From NCBI GenBank assembly GCA_023391335.1, contig JAEWBG010000060.1, positions 1 to 64,000 on the forward strand: a DNA stretch of 64,000 nt, read 5' to 3'. Shown piece by piece: positions 8,998-17,527 of this stretch. Each line of letters starts with the position of its first letter. The first letter of the stretch is position 1. The position numbers and the translations under genes are program-made. This stretch comes from Pseudomonadota bacterium (GTDB lineage Bacteria > Pseudomonadota > Gammaproteobacteria > Steroidobacterales > Steroidobacteraceae). The notes beneath the pieces were generated by a model that saw only the letters and a program-made list of their open reading frames with translations, did not search any database and was not told the DNA's origin.

Positions 8998-9552
8998 TCA
9001 CTCGTCGGTTTCGGCTTCCTTCATGTCTGCCGTCAGCGCCTCAATCTCGGCCTTATGCTCTTTGTAGAACGTGACGTTCGCCGGATGCACACCGGCGTCG
9101 CGCGCGATCTTTGCGGGATCGGCACCTTGCTCAATCGCATATTGTGAGATGGCCGACTGAAGCATCGCGAAGGTGATGACGACGTACTCGCGCACGCTGA
9201 GTCCGGCGGCTTCGATTGCCTTGCGTGCAGCGGGCACGCTGGCGAGCTTCGCTTCCATGTCGTCGAGCGACGCCGAATCGTCGTCGTTATCATCCTCCTC
9301 GTCTTGATTGAGTTCAGGATGGTCCTTTTCGTATTGCTTCATCGTCTTGGAGGCTTGGGCAAACTTGCGCACGGCATCCATCGTGAGCTTGTAGTTCGCA
9401 ATCTCCTTAACGTTCGGGTCCGTCGCGCTGGAGGCGGCGGCAACCTGCAATGTCCCCGGCCGGTCGGCAGCGTTGGACGTGGCGCCTGCAAGCGCAAACC
9501 CTACAGCAGCTGTCCAAAGCAGCGCGGCGCGTGGAATCCTCAATTCGATCAT
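8998..9552 (-). CDS. Small secreted helical protein of unknown function
   Basis: The ATG at 9552 is chosen because an AGAGGTG ribosome site lies six bases upstream; the in-frame GTG at 9561 is part of that site. A signal peptide (to about residue 29, ending SNAAD) precedes a helical, very acidic protein with an Asp/Glu-rich loop (QDEEDDNDDDSASLDD). I have seen similar short secreted proteins with the NYKLTMDAV core in proteobacteria, without known function. Monocistronic. Confidence 0.68.
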   Translation of the reverse strand: MIELRIPRAALLWTAAVGFALAGATSNAADRPGTLQVAAASSATDPNVKEIANYKLTMDAVRKFAQASKTMKQYEKDHPELNQDEEDDNDDDSASLDDMEAKLASVPAARKAIEAAGLSVREYVVITFAMLQSAISQYAIEQGADPAKIARDAGVHPANVTFYKEHKAEIEALTADMKEAETDE

Positions 9553-9818
9553 GTGCAACACCTCTGATTGAAAGACGTTAGATGAACCCGTTTGGGCGTG
9601 CGGGTCAATACCACTCTCATGGAGTTTGATCGGAGTCTCACGGATTCACGTCGCGCGCTGTGCAACGCATGGATTGCGATCTGAAAACCGGCAATCGACA
9701 CACGCGCAGCGCACATAAAGCTTCATGACCGAGCTGTTGATTTCGAACGCTCGGTAATCCCGAATGGTCCTGAAAATCGACGCTCCCACAATCCGCTGCG
9801 CAACTCGGGAGACGGACC

Positions 9819-10385
9819 ATGAAACGGAACACGAGGTCACTCAATCGCATCGTCGGACCCATCGCCGCTTTGTCTGTGTCGTGTGGATTTGGAAGCACCG
9901 CGGGAGCGCAAGCCACCATACCCGGCACTTACTATCCGGTGCCTTCTTGGGATCAGAAGCTGCCAGCGTCGAGGCGGTTTCTCGTGCTTTCGAATTGGAG
10001 CGCTGCTGCAGTGCTCGATCGAGAGACAGGACTCGTGTGGGAGAGAGCACCGAGTTCGGGTACGACCCACCTAAGTTGGTACAGCGCGTTGGAATATTGC
10101 GCCAACCTCAGTGTTGCGCATCGCAAAGGCTGGCGACTGCCGACTATTCAGGAGCTCGGCAGTCTCGTGACGGCTTCAGTTCCGTACCCGGGCCCCGCGC
10201 TTCCGGAAGGCCATCCTTTCATCGGACTTCAGGAAGGGGGCTATTGGTCGTCGACATCGCACGTGCAACTTCCCGACGTGGCTAGAGTGATGGTGGTCAA
10301 CACTGGAGATGTGGCGAACAACGAGAAGAACGGATTTGCGTATACGTGGTGTGTGCGCGGTGGGTCGGGGCCCGATAGTCAGTAG
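9819..10385 (+). CDS. Secreted DUF1566 (Lcl C-terminal) domain protein
   Basis: Signal peptide (residues 1-30, ending AGAQA), then one DUF1566-type domain: TGLVWERAPSSGTTHLSW, a cysteine in EYCANLS, the diagnostic GWRLPTIQEL, and GGYWSST with FAYTWCVRGG at the end. The two cysteines are placed to form a disulfide. Such domains occur in secreted and surface proteins and are thought to bind ligands; the role here is unknown. The reading starts at an ATG just after a GGACC-rich leader. Confidence 0.78.
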   Translation: MKRNTRSLNRIVGPIAALSVSCGFGSTAGAQATIPGTYYPVPSWDQKLPASRRFLVLSNWSAAAVLDRETGLVWERAPSSGTTHLSWYSALEYCANLSVAHRKGWRLPTIQELGSLVTASVPYPGPALPEGHPFIGLQEGGYWSSTSHVQLPDVARVMVVNTGDVANNEKNGFAYTWCVRGGSGPDSQ

Positions 10386-10435
10386 CGTGATGCTGACAAT
10401 TGCTAAGCTGACCGCTCAATCAAACGAGGCGCGCG

Positions 10436-11236
10436 ATGAGCATCAGCAGCACATTCCTCGATGGTGCAGAGATCCGGTTTCATCCAGCCGCACCTGAGCT
10501 CCAGCCACACGTCGGATGTTTTTGGATCATCACCGCACGAGCCGGTGCGATCATGCGACTGGTGCCAGATGGAACGACGTCGATCGCGTTCGAACAAAAA
10601 CTAGATCGCGGATTTACCGGATATCTGCGTGGCCCACTGCTCGAGCCGGCCGAATTGGTGTTTTCCGCACCCACTACACTGATCGGTGTGCGTCTTCGTC
10701 CTGGTGTTGCTTTCAATTTGACACGCGTGCCGGTTCATCACATCGGGAGGCGGCGTGTTCCGCTCGCCGAGTTCGATTCGTTGCATGAGTTCGTTTCGGT
10801 GAGCCAGCACGCTCTCGCACCCGATGCTCGGATCGCCTTGTTGCAGCGCCTGCTGAGTGAGCGGCTGCAGGGATCTAGCATCCATCCCGTCGTTTCGCGC
10901 GCACTCGAGAAAATTCATGCGGACCGTGGCTGTGTATCGGTTGCCGACGTTGCTGTTTGGTGCGATACCAGCGAGCGTCATCTCAGTCGTGTCATGCGCG
11001 ACTGGATCGGCTACGGGCCGAAGCGCTATGCGGCCATCGTCCGATTCCAACAATCATTGACCGGCATGGAGCGGGTACCGCGTTCGAGCATGGCGGCGAT
11101 CGCTACCGAAACTGGATACTTCGATCAGTCGCATATGTACGCCGATGTCTCACGGTTTGCTGGTGCAACTCCGGGCGATCTAATCGAGACTGGCGTGTCC
11201 GATTTTTCCAAGACTCAGTGTGACGTGCCTTTCTAG
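10436..11236 (+). CDS. AraC-family transcriptional regulator
   Basis: C-terminal half carries the double helix-turn-helix of the AraC family (SVADVAVWCDTSERHLSRVM, then AAIATETGYFDQSHMYADVSRFAG ending in the usual PGDLIE-like segment). The N-terminal half (CFWIITARAG, LVPDGTTSIAF) is the cupin-like effector domain common to this subfamily (DUF6597 type). Start ATG 10436 follows CGAGGCG. It is followed by a small membrane protein gene in the same direction, a possible target. Confidence 0.88.
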   Translation: MSISSTFLDGAEIRFHPAAPELQPHVGCFWIITARAGAIMRLVPDGTTSIAFEQKLDRGFTGYLRGPLLEPAELVFSAPTTLIGVRLRPGVAFNLTRVPVHHIGRRRVPLAEFDSLHEFVSVSQHALAPDARIALLQRLLSERLQGSSIHPVVSRALEKIHADRGCVSVADVAVWCDTSERHLSRVMRDWIGYGPKRYAAIVRFQQSLTGMERVPRSSMAAIATETGYFDQSHMYADVSRFAGATPGDLIETGVSDFSKTQCDVPF

Positions 11237-11281
11237 TGTTCCACCTTTCTAAGCGCGAGGGTCGCGCGAACGGAGGTGGAC

Positions 11282-11689
11282 ATGATGCGAAAACTCATCG
11301 CGATTGGTGCGGGTCTAGTACTTTGGTTCCTCGTGGCGCTTCTTGCCGGATTCATCATCCGGGCGACTTGGCCGGCGTACGTCAGTGTCGCGGAGGCGAT
11401 GACATTCACATTGCCAATGAAGATTGCGCGACTCGCAATCAGCGCCGTCGCCACCGTGGCGATGGGTTTCCTCACTGCTCGCATCACGCGGTCTGCAGTG
11501 GTGAGCTTGATTCCCGGCATCATCTTGCTCGCGGTGTTCATCCCCGAGCATGTGACGCTTTGGAATAAGTTTCCTGTTTGGTATCACCTCTGGTTTCTGC
11601 TCACGCTCATGCCGCTGACGTACCTCGGAAATTGGCTCGCGCGTGGCGCGATGAGCGAGCGTTCGCTTGAGAGCGCTAAGGCGTACTAG
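11282..11689 (+). CDS. Small four-helix membrane protein of unknown function
   Basis: GGAGG at 11272-11276 places the start at ATG 11282; the upstream in-frame GTG lies inside the ribosome site. The protein is about 135 residues with about four hydrophobic segments (7-28, 45-68, 72-90, 98-116). No family signature is recognised. It is 45 bp downstream of the AraC regulator gene and might be co-transcribed with it. Confidence 0.62.
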   Translation: MMRKLIAIGAGLVLWFLVALLAGFIIRATWPAYVSVAEAMTFTLPMKIARLAISAVATVAMGFLTARITRSAVVSLIPGIILLAVFIPEHVTLWNKFPVWYHLWFLLTLMPLTYLGNWLARGAMSERSLESAKAY

Positions 11690-11875
11690 GGACAGGTAGG
11701 TTCCGCCGGCTTGGACAGCAAAAGCCGCGACTCACGGCGGCCACCGATGGGTCGAATCTGACAGGACCAAACCGAGGTAGCTCAGCACTGAGGAAAGCGG
11801 ATTTCAGTCGGGCCGGATGTCGGATCGGGAGATTCTCGATCGTCTTAGGTCCAGGTAACCCCGACGGAGCCGACT

Positions 11876-12562
11876 ATGTCCTTGGAGCAAATTCGCAGTA
11901 CTGCAACCAACGATTGGCAAAAAGCACGAGCGGCACTCCTGGCCAAGGAGAAGCAACTGACGAAGTTGCAGGATGAGCTCGCCGCAGAGCGGCGCAGACT
12001 GCCTCGTGTTTTGGTCGAGAAGCAGTACCGGTTCGATGGGCCCAGTGGCCCGATCACTTTGGGTGAGCTCTTTGCCGGTCGCCCTCAACTGCTGCTCTAT
12101 CACTTCATGTTCGCTCCAACCGTCGGTGGCTGGCCCCACGCAGCCTGCCCAGGATGTTCAATGTTCATCGACAATCTTGGTGAGTTCGCAAGAACACATC
12201 TCGAACGTCGCGATGTGTCGTTTGCCACTGTGTCGCTGGCTCCGATGGAGAACATTGAGCGCTATCGACGCCGGATGGGCTGGAACATCAACTGGGTTTC
12301 GTCGGCAAACAATTCTTTCAATCGAGATTTTGGCCTGACGACAGATGAAGGTGAGCAGCACGGCCTCAGCGTCTTCCTGAAGGACGATGGCGCAATCTAC
12401 TGGACCTACTTCACGTCGGCTCGAGGTTTGGAAAAGGTCGGCACGGTCTGGTCACTGCTCGATCTAGTTCCATACGGTCGCCAAGAAGAGTGGGAAGACT
12501 CTCCGTCGGGGACACCGCAATCGCCTGCCTATCAGTGGTGGCGAAGGCACGACGAATATTGA
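11876..12562 (+). CDS. DUF899 family thioredoxin-like protein
   Basis: An N-terminal helical segment with LAKEKQLTKLQDELAAERR is followed by the DUF899 core: FDGPSGPITLGELFAGRPQL, YHFMFAP, and a CPGCSMF redox-type motif at about residue 97, then the NWVSSANNSFNRDFG and FLKDDGAIYWTYFT strands. DUF899 proteins have a thioredoxin fold; their substrates are generally unknown. Cytoplasmic (no signal). Length normal. Start ATG 11876 follows GGAGCCG. Confidence 0.85.
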   Translation: MSLEQIRSTATNDWQKARAALLAKEKQLTKLQDELAAERRRLPRVLVEKQYRFDGPSGPITLGELFAGRPQLLLYHFMFAPTVGGWPHAACPGCSMFIDNLGEFARTHLERRDVSFATVSLAPMENIERYRRRMGWNINWVSSANNSFNRDFGLTTDEGEQHGLSVFLKDDGAIYWTYFTSARGLEKVGTVWSLLDLVPYGRQEEWEDSPSGTPQSPAYQWWRRHDEY

Positions 12563-12624
12563 GAAGCGGATTTCGCCTTGGATTCGAATCACACACCCAA
12601 CAGTTCGTGCCTTCGCCCACATCA

Positions 12625-13254
12625 TCAGGCAGCTTCCCGCTGATTCCTAAGATCCGCCATCTGCCAGCCCGGGCTCAGCTTGATGCGATCGAAGTACGCA
12701 TTGATGTTTGAGAACGCCTGCCAGTCCATCGGCACAAGAGGCCGATACGACTGGAACGTGATCAATGAATAGTCGGCGACGGTGAGGTGGTCTGACACGA
12801 TGAACTGACGACCGTCTAGCGCCTGTTCCAGGACGGGTGCAAACCGTTGAAGGTCGGCCGTCGACCGGGAAATCTGGTGCTGATCCTGCTCCAGTCCGAG
12901 ATGCGGTTTGCCAACGAACTCAAATGCGAGCGCCCCGAATGCGCGATTGAAATGTCGCTGCTCCCAAAACTGCCATCGTGCAACGTCGGCGCGGAGCTTT
13001 GGGTCTCGGGGAAACAGCTGAGAGTCTCCTGCTTTCTCAGCCAGATACTGCATGATGGCATTCGACTCCGTGAGCACGAACCCATCGTCGATTAAGACGG
13101 GAGTCATGCCATTCGGGTTGATGCGCAAGAACCCCGGCGTCTTGAGCGCTTGCGGGAAGTCGAGGTGCGTCACCTCGACGCGTGCCTTCAGATGATGAAT
13201 AACGGCTTCAACCTTCCGGCCATTCGGTGAACCGAGAAACGTGAACAGTTGCAT
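12625..13254 (-). CDS. Glutathione S-transferase family protein
   Basis: The ATG at 13254 is preferred (GGAG upstream; the open frame further upstream encodes an unrelated hydrophobic tail). Residues 1-80 form the thioredoxin-like GST domain with SPNGRKVEAV at the active-site region, NPNGMTPVL (the cis-Pro) and TESNAIMQYL (the glutathione-contacting ESxAI motif). Residues 90-205 form the helical domain with VADYSLITF. It likely conjugates or reduces electrophiles with glutathione; the substrate is unknown. It diverges from an ECF sigma-factor gene across a 137-bp gap and may be controlled by it. Confidence 0.87.
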   Translation of the reverse strand: MQLFTFLGSPNGRKVEAVIHHLKARVEVTHLDFPQALKTPGFLRINPNGMTPVLIDDGFVLTESNAIMQYLAEKAGDSQLFPRDPKLRADVARWQFWEQRHFNRAFGALAFEFVGKPHLGLEQDQHQISRSTADLQRFAPVLEQALDGRQFIVSDHLTVADYSLITFQSYRPLVPMDWQAFSNINAYFDRIKLSPGWQMADLRNQREAA

Positions 13255-13391
13255 GATGAACTCCAGGCTTGTTGCGATCACAGCGGACGCTGTCGATGTA
13301 CTGACGATGGTGTAGACACAAAGGATTCGGCACAGCCAACGAATCCTTTTTCCATTGCCCATCGTCTATTGGGCATGAACGTGGAGATCCC

Positions 13392-14273
13392 ATGAACGAC
13401 GCATCGATTTCGGACGAGATTCTCGTTGCGCTCATTAAGCGAATGCGACCGAAGTTGCATCGCTATTGCGCGCGTATGTGCGGATCGGTCATTGATGGTG
13501 AGGATGTCGTGCAGGAGGCTGTGTTGCGTGCAATGCGAGCGGGTGCGAACGGCGCGGGCGTCGAAAATCTCGATGCATGGCTGTTTCGCATTGCGCACAA
13601 CGCCGCGCTGGATTACTTGCGCCGGGAATCCCGATCGCCGCTGGACCCTTTGCAGGACGTAGATCTCGTCCCGGATCCGGACTCGATTGAAAGTCGTCTG
13701 GCCGCGTCTGCAAGTCTGTCGCTGCTCATGCGGCTGCCGAGCGCGCAGCGAAGCGCCGTCATACTGATGGACGTGTTGGGCTATTCGCTCCGTGAACTCA
13801 GTGAGATCATCGGTGTGAGTGTGGCGGCAACGAAGTCACTGCTCCATCGGGGTCGCGAAAACTTGCGAGATGCAGTGCGCGATGATTCCCAATCCTCTTT
13901 ACCGCCGCTGGATGCGAGCAGCCGCGAGCGACTCGCAAACTATATCGACAGATTCAATGCCAGAGACTTCGATGCACTGCGAAATATGTTGAGCGCGGAG
14001 GTGAAGCTGGACTTGGTGTCCCGTGTTGAGCGCCGCGGCAAAGAGGATGTCGGAGAGTATTTCTCGAACTACTCAAAAGTGTTCGACTGGCGACTTGCCC
14101 GCGGCGTCATTGAAGACAAGGATGCCATCTTCGTCTTCATTGACGGTGCGGCCTCGCCCAGCTATTTCGTGCTCATCGAGTGGCAGGGCGAGAAGATCGC
14201 GAAGATTCGCGATTTCAGATATGCACGTTATGTGATGGACTCCGCATCGAATATCGAGTCGAGAGCACTGTGA
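13392..14273 (+). CDS. ECF sigma factor with SnoaL-like C-terminal domain
   Basis: Residues 10-80 are sigma region 2 (DGEDVVQEAVLRA, WLFRIAHNAALDYLRRE) and 110-160 sigma region 4 (LPSAQRSAVILMDVLGYSLRELSEIIGVS). From about 180 a second domain (YIDRFNARDFDALRNMLSAEVKLDLVS) has the cone-like SnoaL/NTF2 pattern. Sigma factors with such an extension, like the SigJ or ECF41 groups, use it in place of a separate anti-sigma factor to tune activity, and none is encoded next door here. Start ATG 13392 is behind a GGAG. Divergent from the GST gene. Confidence 0.88.
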   Translation: MNDASISDEILVALIKRMRPKLHRYCARMCGSVIDGEDVVQEAVLRAMRAGANGAGVENLDAWLFRIAHNAALDYLRRESRSPLDPLQDVDLVPDPDSIESRLAASASLSLLMRLPSAQRSAVILMDVLGYSLRELSEIIGVSVAATKSLLHRGRENLRDAVRDDSQSSLPPLDASSRERLANYIDRFNARDFDALRNMLSAEVKLDLVSRVERRGKEDVGEYFSNYSKVFDWRLARGVIEDKDAIFVFIDGAASPSYFVLIEWQGEKIAKIRDFRYARYVMDSASNIESRAL

Positions 14274-14275
14274 CG

Positions 14276-15748
14276 TCACTCGTTCCGCTTGGTGGCAGCT
14301 TCGATCCGCGCCTCGCCGATTTCCAGCACTGGTGTGGCGGAACTGGAGGCGCCCGGACTCAACACCGAGACGAACGAGACTCGCAACGTTCTTGAGCGAC
14401 GCAGCACTCGCATGGCCTTCTTCGTGATGTCGAATCGCAGAGTGGCAGTGTGCCTCATGCCGGGGTGATCGGCGCCCATGTGGCCCAGTTCGAATAGGTT
14501 GATGCTGCCCACGTAGAAATCTTCGAAATCAGCATTACGAGTTGGCGACGGTGGTAGGTCGAGAAACACTTCATAGCTCAACAATCCTTCGGGGAAGCTG
14601 AGCAATCGCACGTTCTCGAGCACCAAATCGAGTTGTTTGGAGGATCGTGGTGCGGAGGTCTCATCGGTCATTCCGAAGCTGCGGAGCTTTTCGCCGCCGG
14701 CGTTTGAGATCGGCAACTCGATCGTCGCATCGGAACTGATGCTGAGTTGCGTGCTAGAGGAGAGTGCGGTGGCCTGATCAGTAAGGATGCGCGTCGAGTT
14801 CATCGTCGACAATCCAGAAACGGTTCCTGGACTTGCGGGAACGACTGCCGTGAGGTTTGGCGCCTTCGTATTTTCATAGCTGTAGCCCATTGCCTGCATC
14901 GACCCAAGCGCAAGCTCTTGCGTCGTCGGCGTTACGACGCCGCCGCTATACACTGGAAAGCGATACACCGTCGGGTCCCAGCCGGTGTAGGTAGTGGGTG
15001 CCTTGTGAGTGCTGCGGTTAACGCCGAGCCACGCCATGAGCAGCCGATCCATTTGCGCGTGATGTAGAAAGAAAATGGGATCGCGCGCCGCGGTCGCCTT
15101 ATTTCCCATGTTCGTGCTGGTCCCCACGGCGATGTGAATCGTTCCGTGTTCTGCGGAATTGAGTCGTTGCTGAAATGTCGCGAACGAAGTCTCGTTGAAA
15201 TTTGTCGTGACCTTCGGCGTCCAAATGTCGTAGCCCGCATTCACTCCGCTGTTGCGATTGGCGATATACAGCGGGTTGGTCTTGCGTACTCCATTAACAA
15301 CTACGTACTTGGGGCGAAAGATCTCCGGAAGCGCTGGATCCGTATACCAATCCCAATAAGGGAGCCTGAACGTGGAGTCACCTACGGACGCTTGCATCAT
15401 TCGCTCGAGCGCCCATACGTACGCACGATGCCAGAGAAAGAACAGGCTTTCGCGTTTGTGACATTGATGCCAAAGGGCCTGAATGGCTTTTGGAACCTTG
15501 GAGATATTCGGATCTGTACTCGCGATCTCGTGAATTCCTGCGTAGTTGAACCATGAGATTGGATCCGTGTACCCGCGTCCGGAGAGCCTATAGACAGCAT
15601 TTCGGAGTTGCGAGACGCGATGCGAATCCTGGCTGAACGTGCGGATGTCTTGCCGCACGAGCACGGTAGTCGTGGCAGCAAATGATTCTTCGAAAGGTTG
15701 AGCCAAGGACAGTGCGGCCAGGCACTGTATGAATTCACGCCGCTGCAT
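14276..15748 (-). CDS. Tyrosinase-family copper oxidase, Tat-exported
   Basis: Contains both type-3 copper sites: CuA with H73, then H94 or H97, and H107 (in FLWHRAYVWALER, residues 105-116), preceded by Cys96; CuB with H201 and H205 (HGTIH) and the HH pair at 229-230 in DPIFFLHHAQMDR. A twin-arginine-like leader (MQRREFIQCLAALSL) implies export of the folded copper enzyme. A beta-rich C-terminal domain (about 330-490) resembles the capping domain of plant polyphenol oxidases. Likely oxidises mono- or diphenols to quinones. Single gene; no caddie or copper-chaperone gene is next to it. Confidence 0.88.
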   Translation of the reverse strand: MQRREFIQCLAALSLAQPFEESFAATTTVLVRQDIRTFSQDSHRVSQLRNAVYRLSGRGYTDPISWFNYAGIHEIASTDPNISKVPKAIQALWHQCHKRESLFFLWHRAYVWALERMMQASVGDSTFRLPYWDWYTDPALPEIFRPKYVVVNGVRKTNPLYIANRNSGVNAGYDIWTPKVTTNFNETSFATFQQRLNSAEHGTIHIAVGTSTNMGNKATAARDPIFFLHHAQMDRLLMAWLGVNRSTHKAPTTYTGWDPTVYRFPVYSGGVVTPTTQELALGSMQAMGYSYENTKAPNLTAVVPASPGTVSGLSTMNSTRILTDQATALSSSTQLSISSDATIELPISNAGGEKLRSFGMTDETSAPRSSKQLDLVLENVRLLSFPEGLLSYEVFLDLPPSPTRNADFEDFYVGSINLFELGHMGADHPGMRHTATLRFDITKKAMRVLRRSRTLRVSFVSVLSPGASSSATPVLEIGEARIEAATKRNE

Positions 15749-16137
15749 ATGACCTCCGAGGTGTCATGTCGCGATGGGCGCCAAGCGGTCGTGCAATAAA
15801 AAGCGTCGCAGCGATCGTTTGGTGTCAATGCATCGTGGACTGAGCAACAGTCTATGGAGATTGATCGCTCGGCCACATAAAGACCCCCACGGGTTCTTTT
15901 CGCGGAATTGCGTAATCCAGAGTCGTATGAAATGAACTTTTCGCAGCTCGCGACGTTACACACGTCGGCGTGTTGGCAGTTGCCTGGCTGATATGTGCGC
16001 TGCACGCAAAATCACGTTCAACGAGCAATCATCAAGAATCGGATCGGCGCGACGCAGCAAGAAGAACGAGGAAACTGTCGCATCCTCGTGATTGGGTCAT
16101 CGATTCCGTTTCTTAGCTCGCATTGCAAGGAGGTTGC
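15749..16137. other. Intergenic region between divergent tyrosinase and ATP-grasp genes
   Basis: It must contain two divergent promoters. The only structure I noticed is an imperfect hairpin at about 15880-15901 (AAAGACCCC / GGGTTCTTTT). No gene and no clear operator is visible. Confidence 0.4.
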
Positions 16138-17409
16138 ATGGCGATCGAAGCACGGCAGAAGACATCCGCTGTTAGGACGGATGTGTTTGAGGTGGATGTC
16201 AGTGCCCGTCGTGACGAAAGGGAAAGTGTCGACAGATCTGCCAATCGCACCCTTGCGGGCACCGCAGCAACGAGCGGCGAAGCAGTCTCGCTGCGGTCCC
16301 AACGCCCGGCGCACGGTCAGCGGTTGATCAAGATCGGGCAGCGAATGTCGCGCGGCGTGAACTACTTCGTTCGCATGATTGCAGACGACGCACTCTCGCG
16401 CTCGTACTGGCCGGAGGCGCCGCGCAAGAGTAAGCCGAGAGTGCTTGCAGAACTCATTTGGTGGTTGGTTCGCTACGGCGAGATCAATCACTTCTATTAT
16501 CTATACGGGCTGGACAGAAAGGATGTCCGCGGTACCGATGTGATGCCTTATCGGGTGTTCCGAAAACATCGCAATCGGCGCAATCTGCGCATCGATGGAT
16601 TGCCATATAACTATGTTTGCGCGCTACGCGACAAATTTCTGTTTTCTCAGTTCGTGTCGAGCCTCGGGCTGCCAACGCCACAACCGTTTGCGGTGTTTGA
16701 TGGCGCGACTGCAACCTGGCTCGATCGCAAAGAGAAGATGCCGCTGGAGCGCATCGTGGAGCGCGAGGGCGCTCGCTACGATGGCTTCTGCAAGCGCATC
16801 GATGGAACTCAGGGGCTCGGTGCGTTCCCACTCTGCATCGACGCTGGTCGAATTGGGTCCGATGGCGTCGAGCTCTCAATCGACGAGTTCTGCCGCATGA
16901 TCGACGGGCGATTCCTCTTTCAGGAGCGAGTCGAGCAACATCCCACGATGAAGTCACTGCATCCGGCTTCGGTGAACACCATTCGACTCGTGACGTTCAT
17001 CGAGCATGGTAGACCGGCGCTTTTTTGCGCGTCTGCCCGCATGGGAACGGCGGGTCGCGTCGTGGATAACTGGTCGGCCGGCGGGTTGAGCATTGGCGTT
17101 GATATCGAGAAGGGTGAGCTGCATCGCGAGGCATTCTTCAAACCCGGTGGTGGAGGGCGCATCGCTCGGCACCCCGATACTCACATTGTGTTCGAAGGAT
17201 TCCGCATCCCCCATTTTCAGGAAGCCGTGCAACTCGTCCTCGAGCTCCATGGATTCTTGCCGCAGATCCATTCGATCGGGTGGGACGTGGCCATTTCGAC
17301 GCGAGGACCGGTTGTCATCGAAGGCAACGATGACTGGCATGGGATCGTCCCGATGCTGCACGAACGCGACGTCGGGCACAGATTGCGGGCGCTGTTCGAG
17401 CGGAGGTGA
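16138..17409 (+). CDS. Sugar-transfer-associated ATP-grasp family protein
   Basis: ATG 16138 has an AAGGAGG site six bases upstream. The first 60 residues are polar and unusual; from about residue 65 the protein matches the ATP-grasp group linked to capsule and exopolysaccharide genes: NYFVRMIADDALSRSYWPE, DKFLFSQFVSSLGLPTP, LFQERVEQHP, SVNTIRLVTF and the C-terminal WDVAISTRGPVVIEGNDDWH that carries acidic metal ligands. It should form an amide or ester bond to a carboxylate using ATP. No glycosyltransferase genes flank it here, which is atypical. Cytoplasmic. Confidence 0.84.
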   Translation: MAIEARQKTSAVRTDVFEVDVSARRDERESVDRSANRTLAGTAATSGEAVSLRSQRPAHGQRLIKIGQRMSRGVNYFVRMIADDALSRSYWPEAPRKSKPRVLAELIWWLVRYGEINHFYYLYGLDRKDVRGTDVMPYRVFRKHRNRRNLRIDGLPYNYVCALRDKFLFSQFVSSLGLPTPQPFAVFDGATATWLDRKEKMPLERIVEREGARYDGFCKRIDGTQGLGAFPLCIDAGRIGSDGVELSIDEFCRMIDGRFLFQERVEQHPTMKSLHPASVNTIRLVTFIEHGRPALFCASARMGTAGRVVDNWSAGGLSIGVDIEKGELHREAFFKPGGGGRIARHPDTHIVFEGFRIPHFQEAVQLVLELHGFLPQIHSIGWDVAISTRGPVVIEGNDDWHGIVPMLHERDVGHRLRALFERR

Positions 17410-17527
17410 AGGTGAACGGGCGTCTCTGATCACCGGCCAACCGCAAAGTAGTAGGGATCAAAGCCTCATCCCGGCCCGTTAGGCGGCATTCGGGCAGATT
17501 GGCAACGGTGCCAACGTGGGAAACTCC

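Noticed and set aside
12580..12610. tRNA-like TTCGAATC sequence
   Set aside because: No cloverleaf can be built around it; the flanks do not pair.
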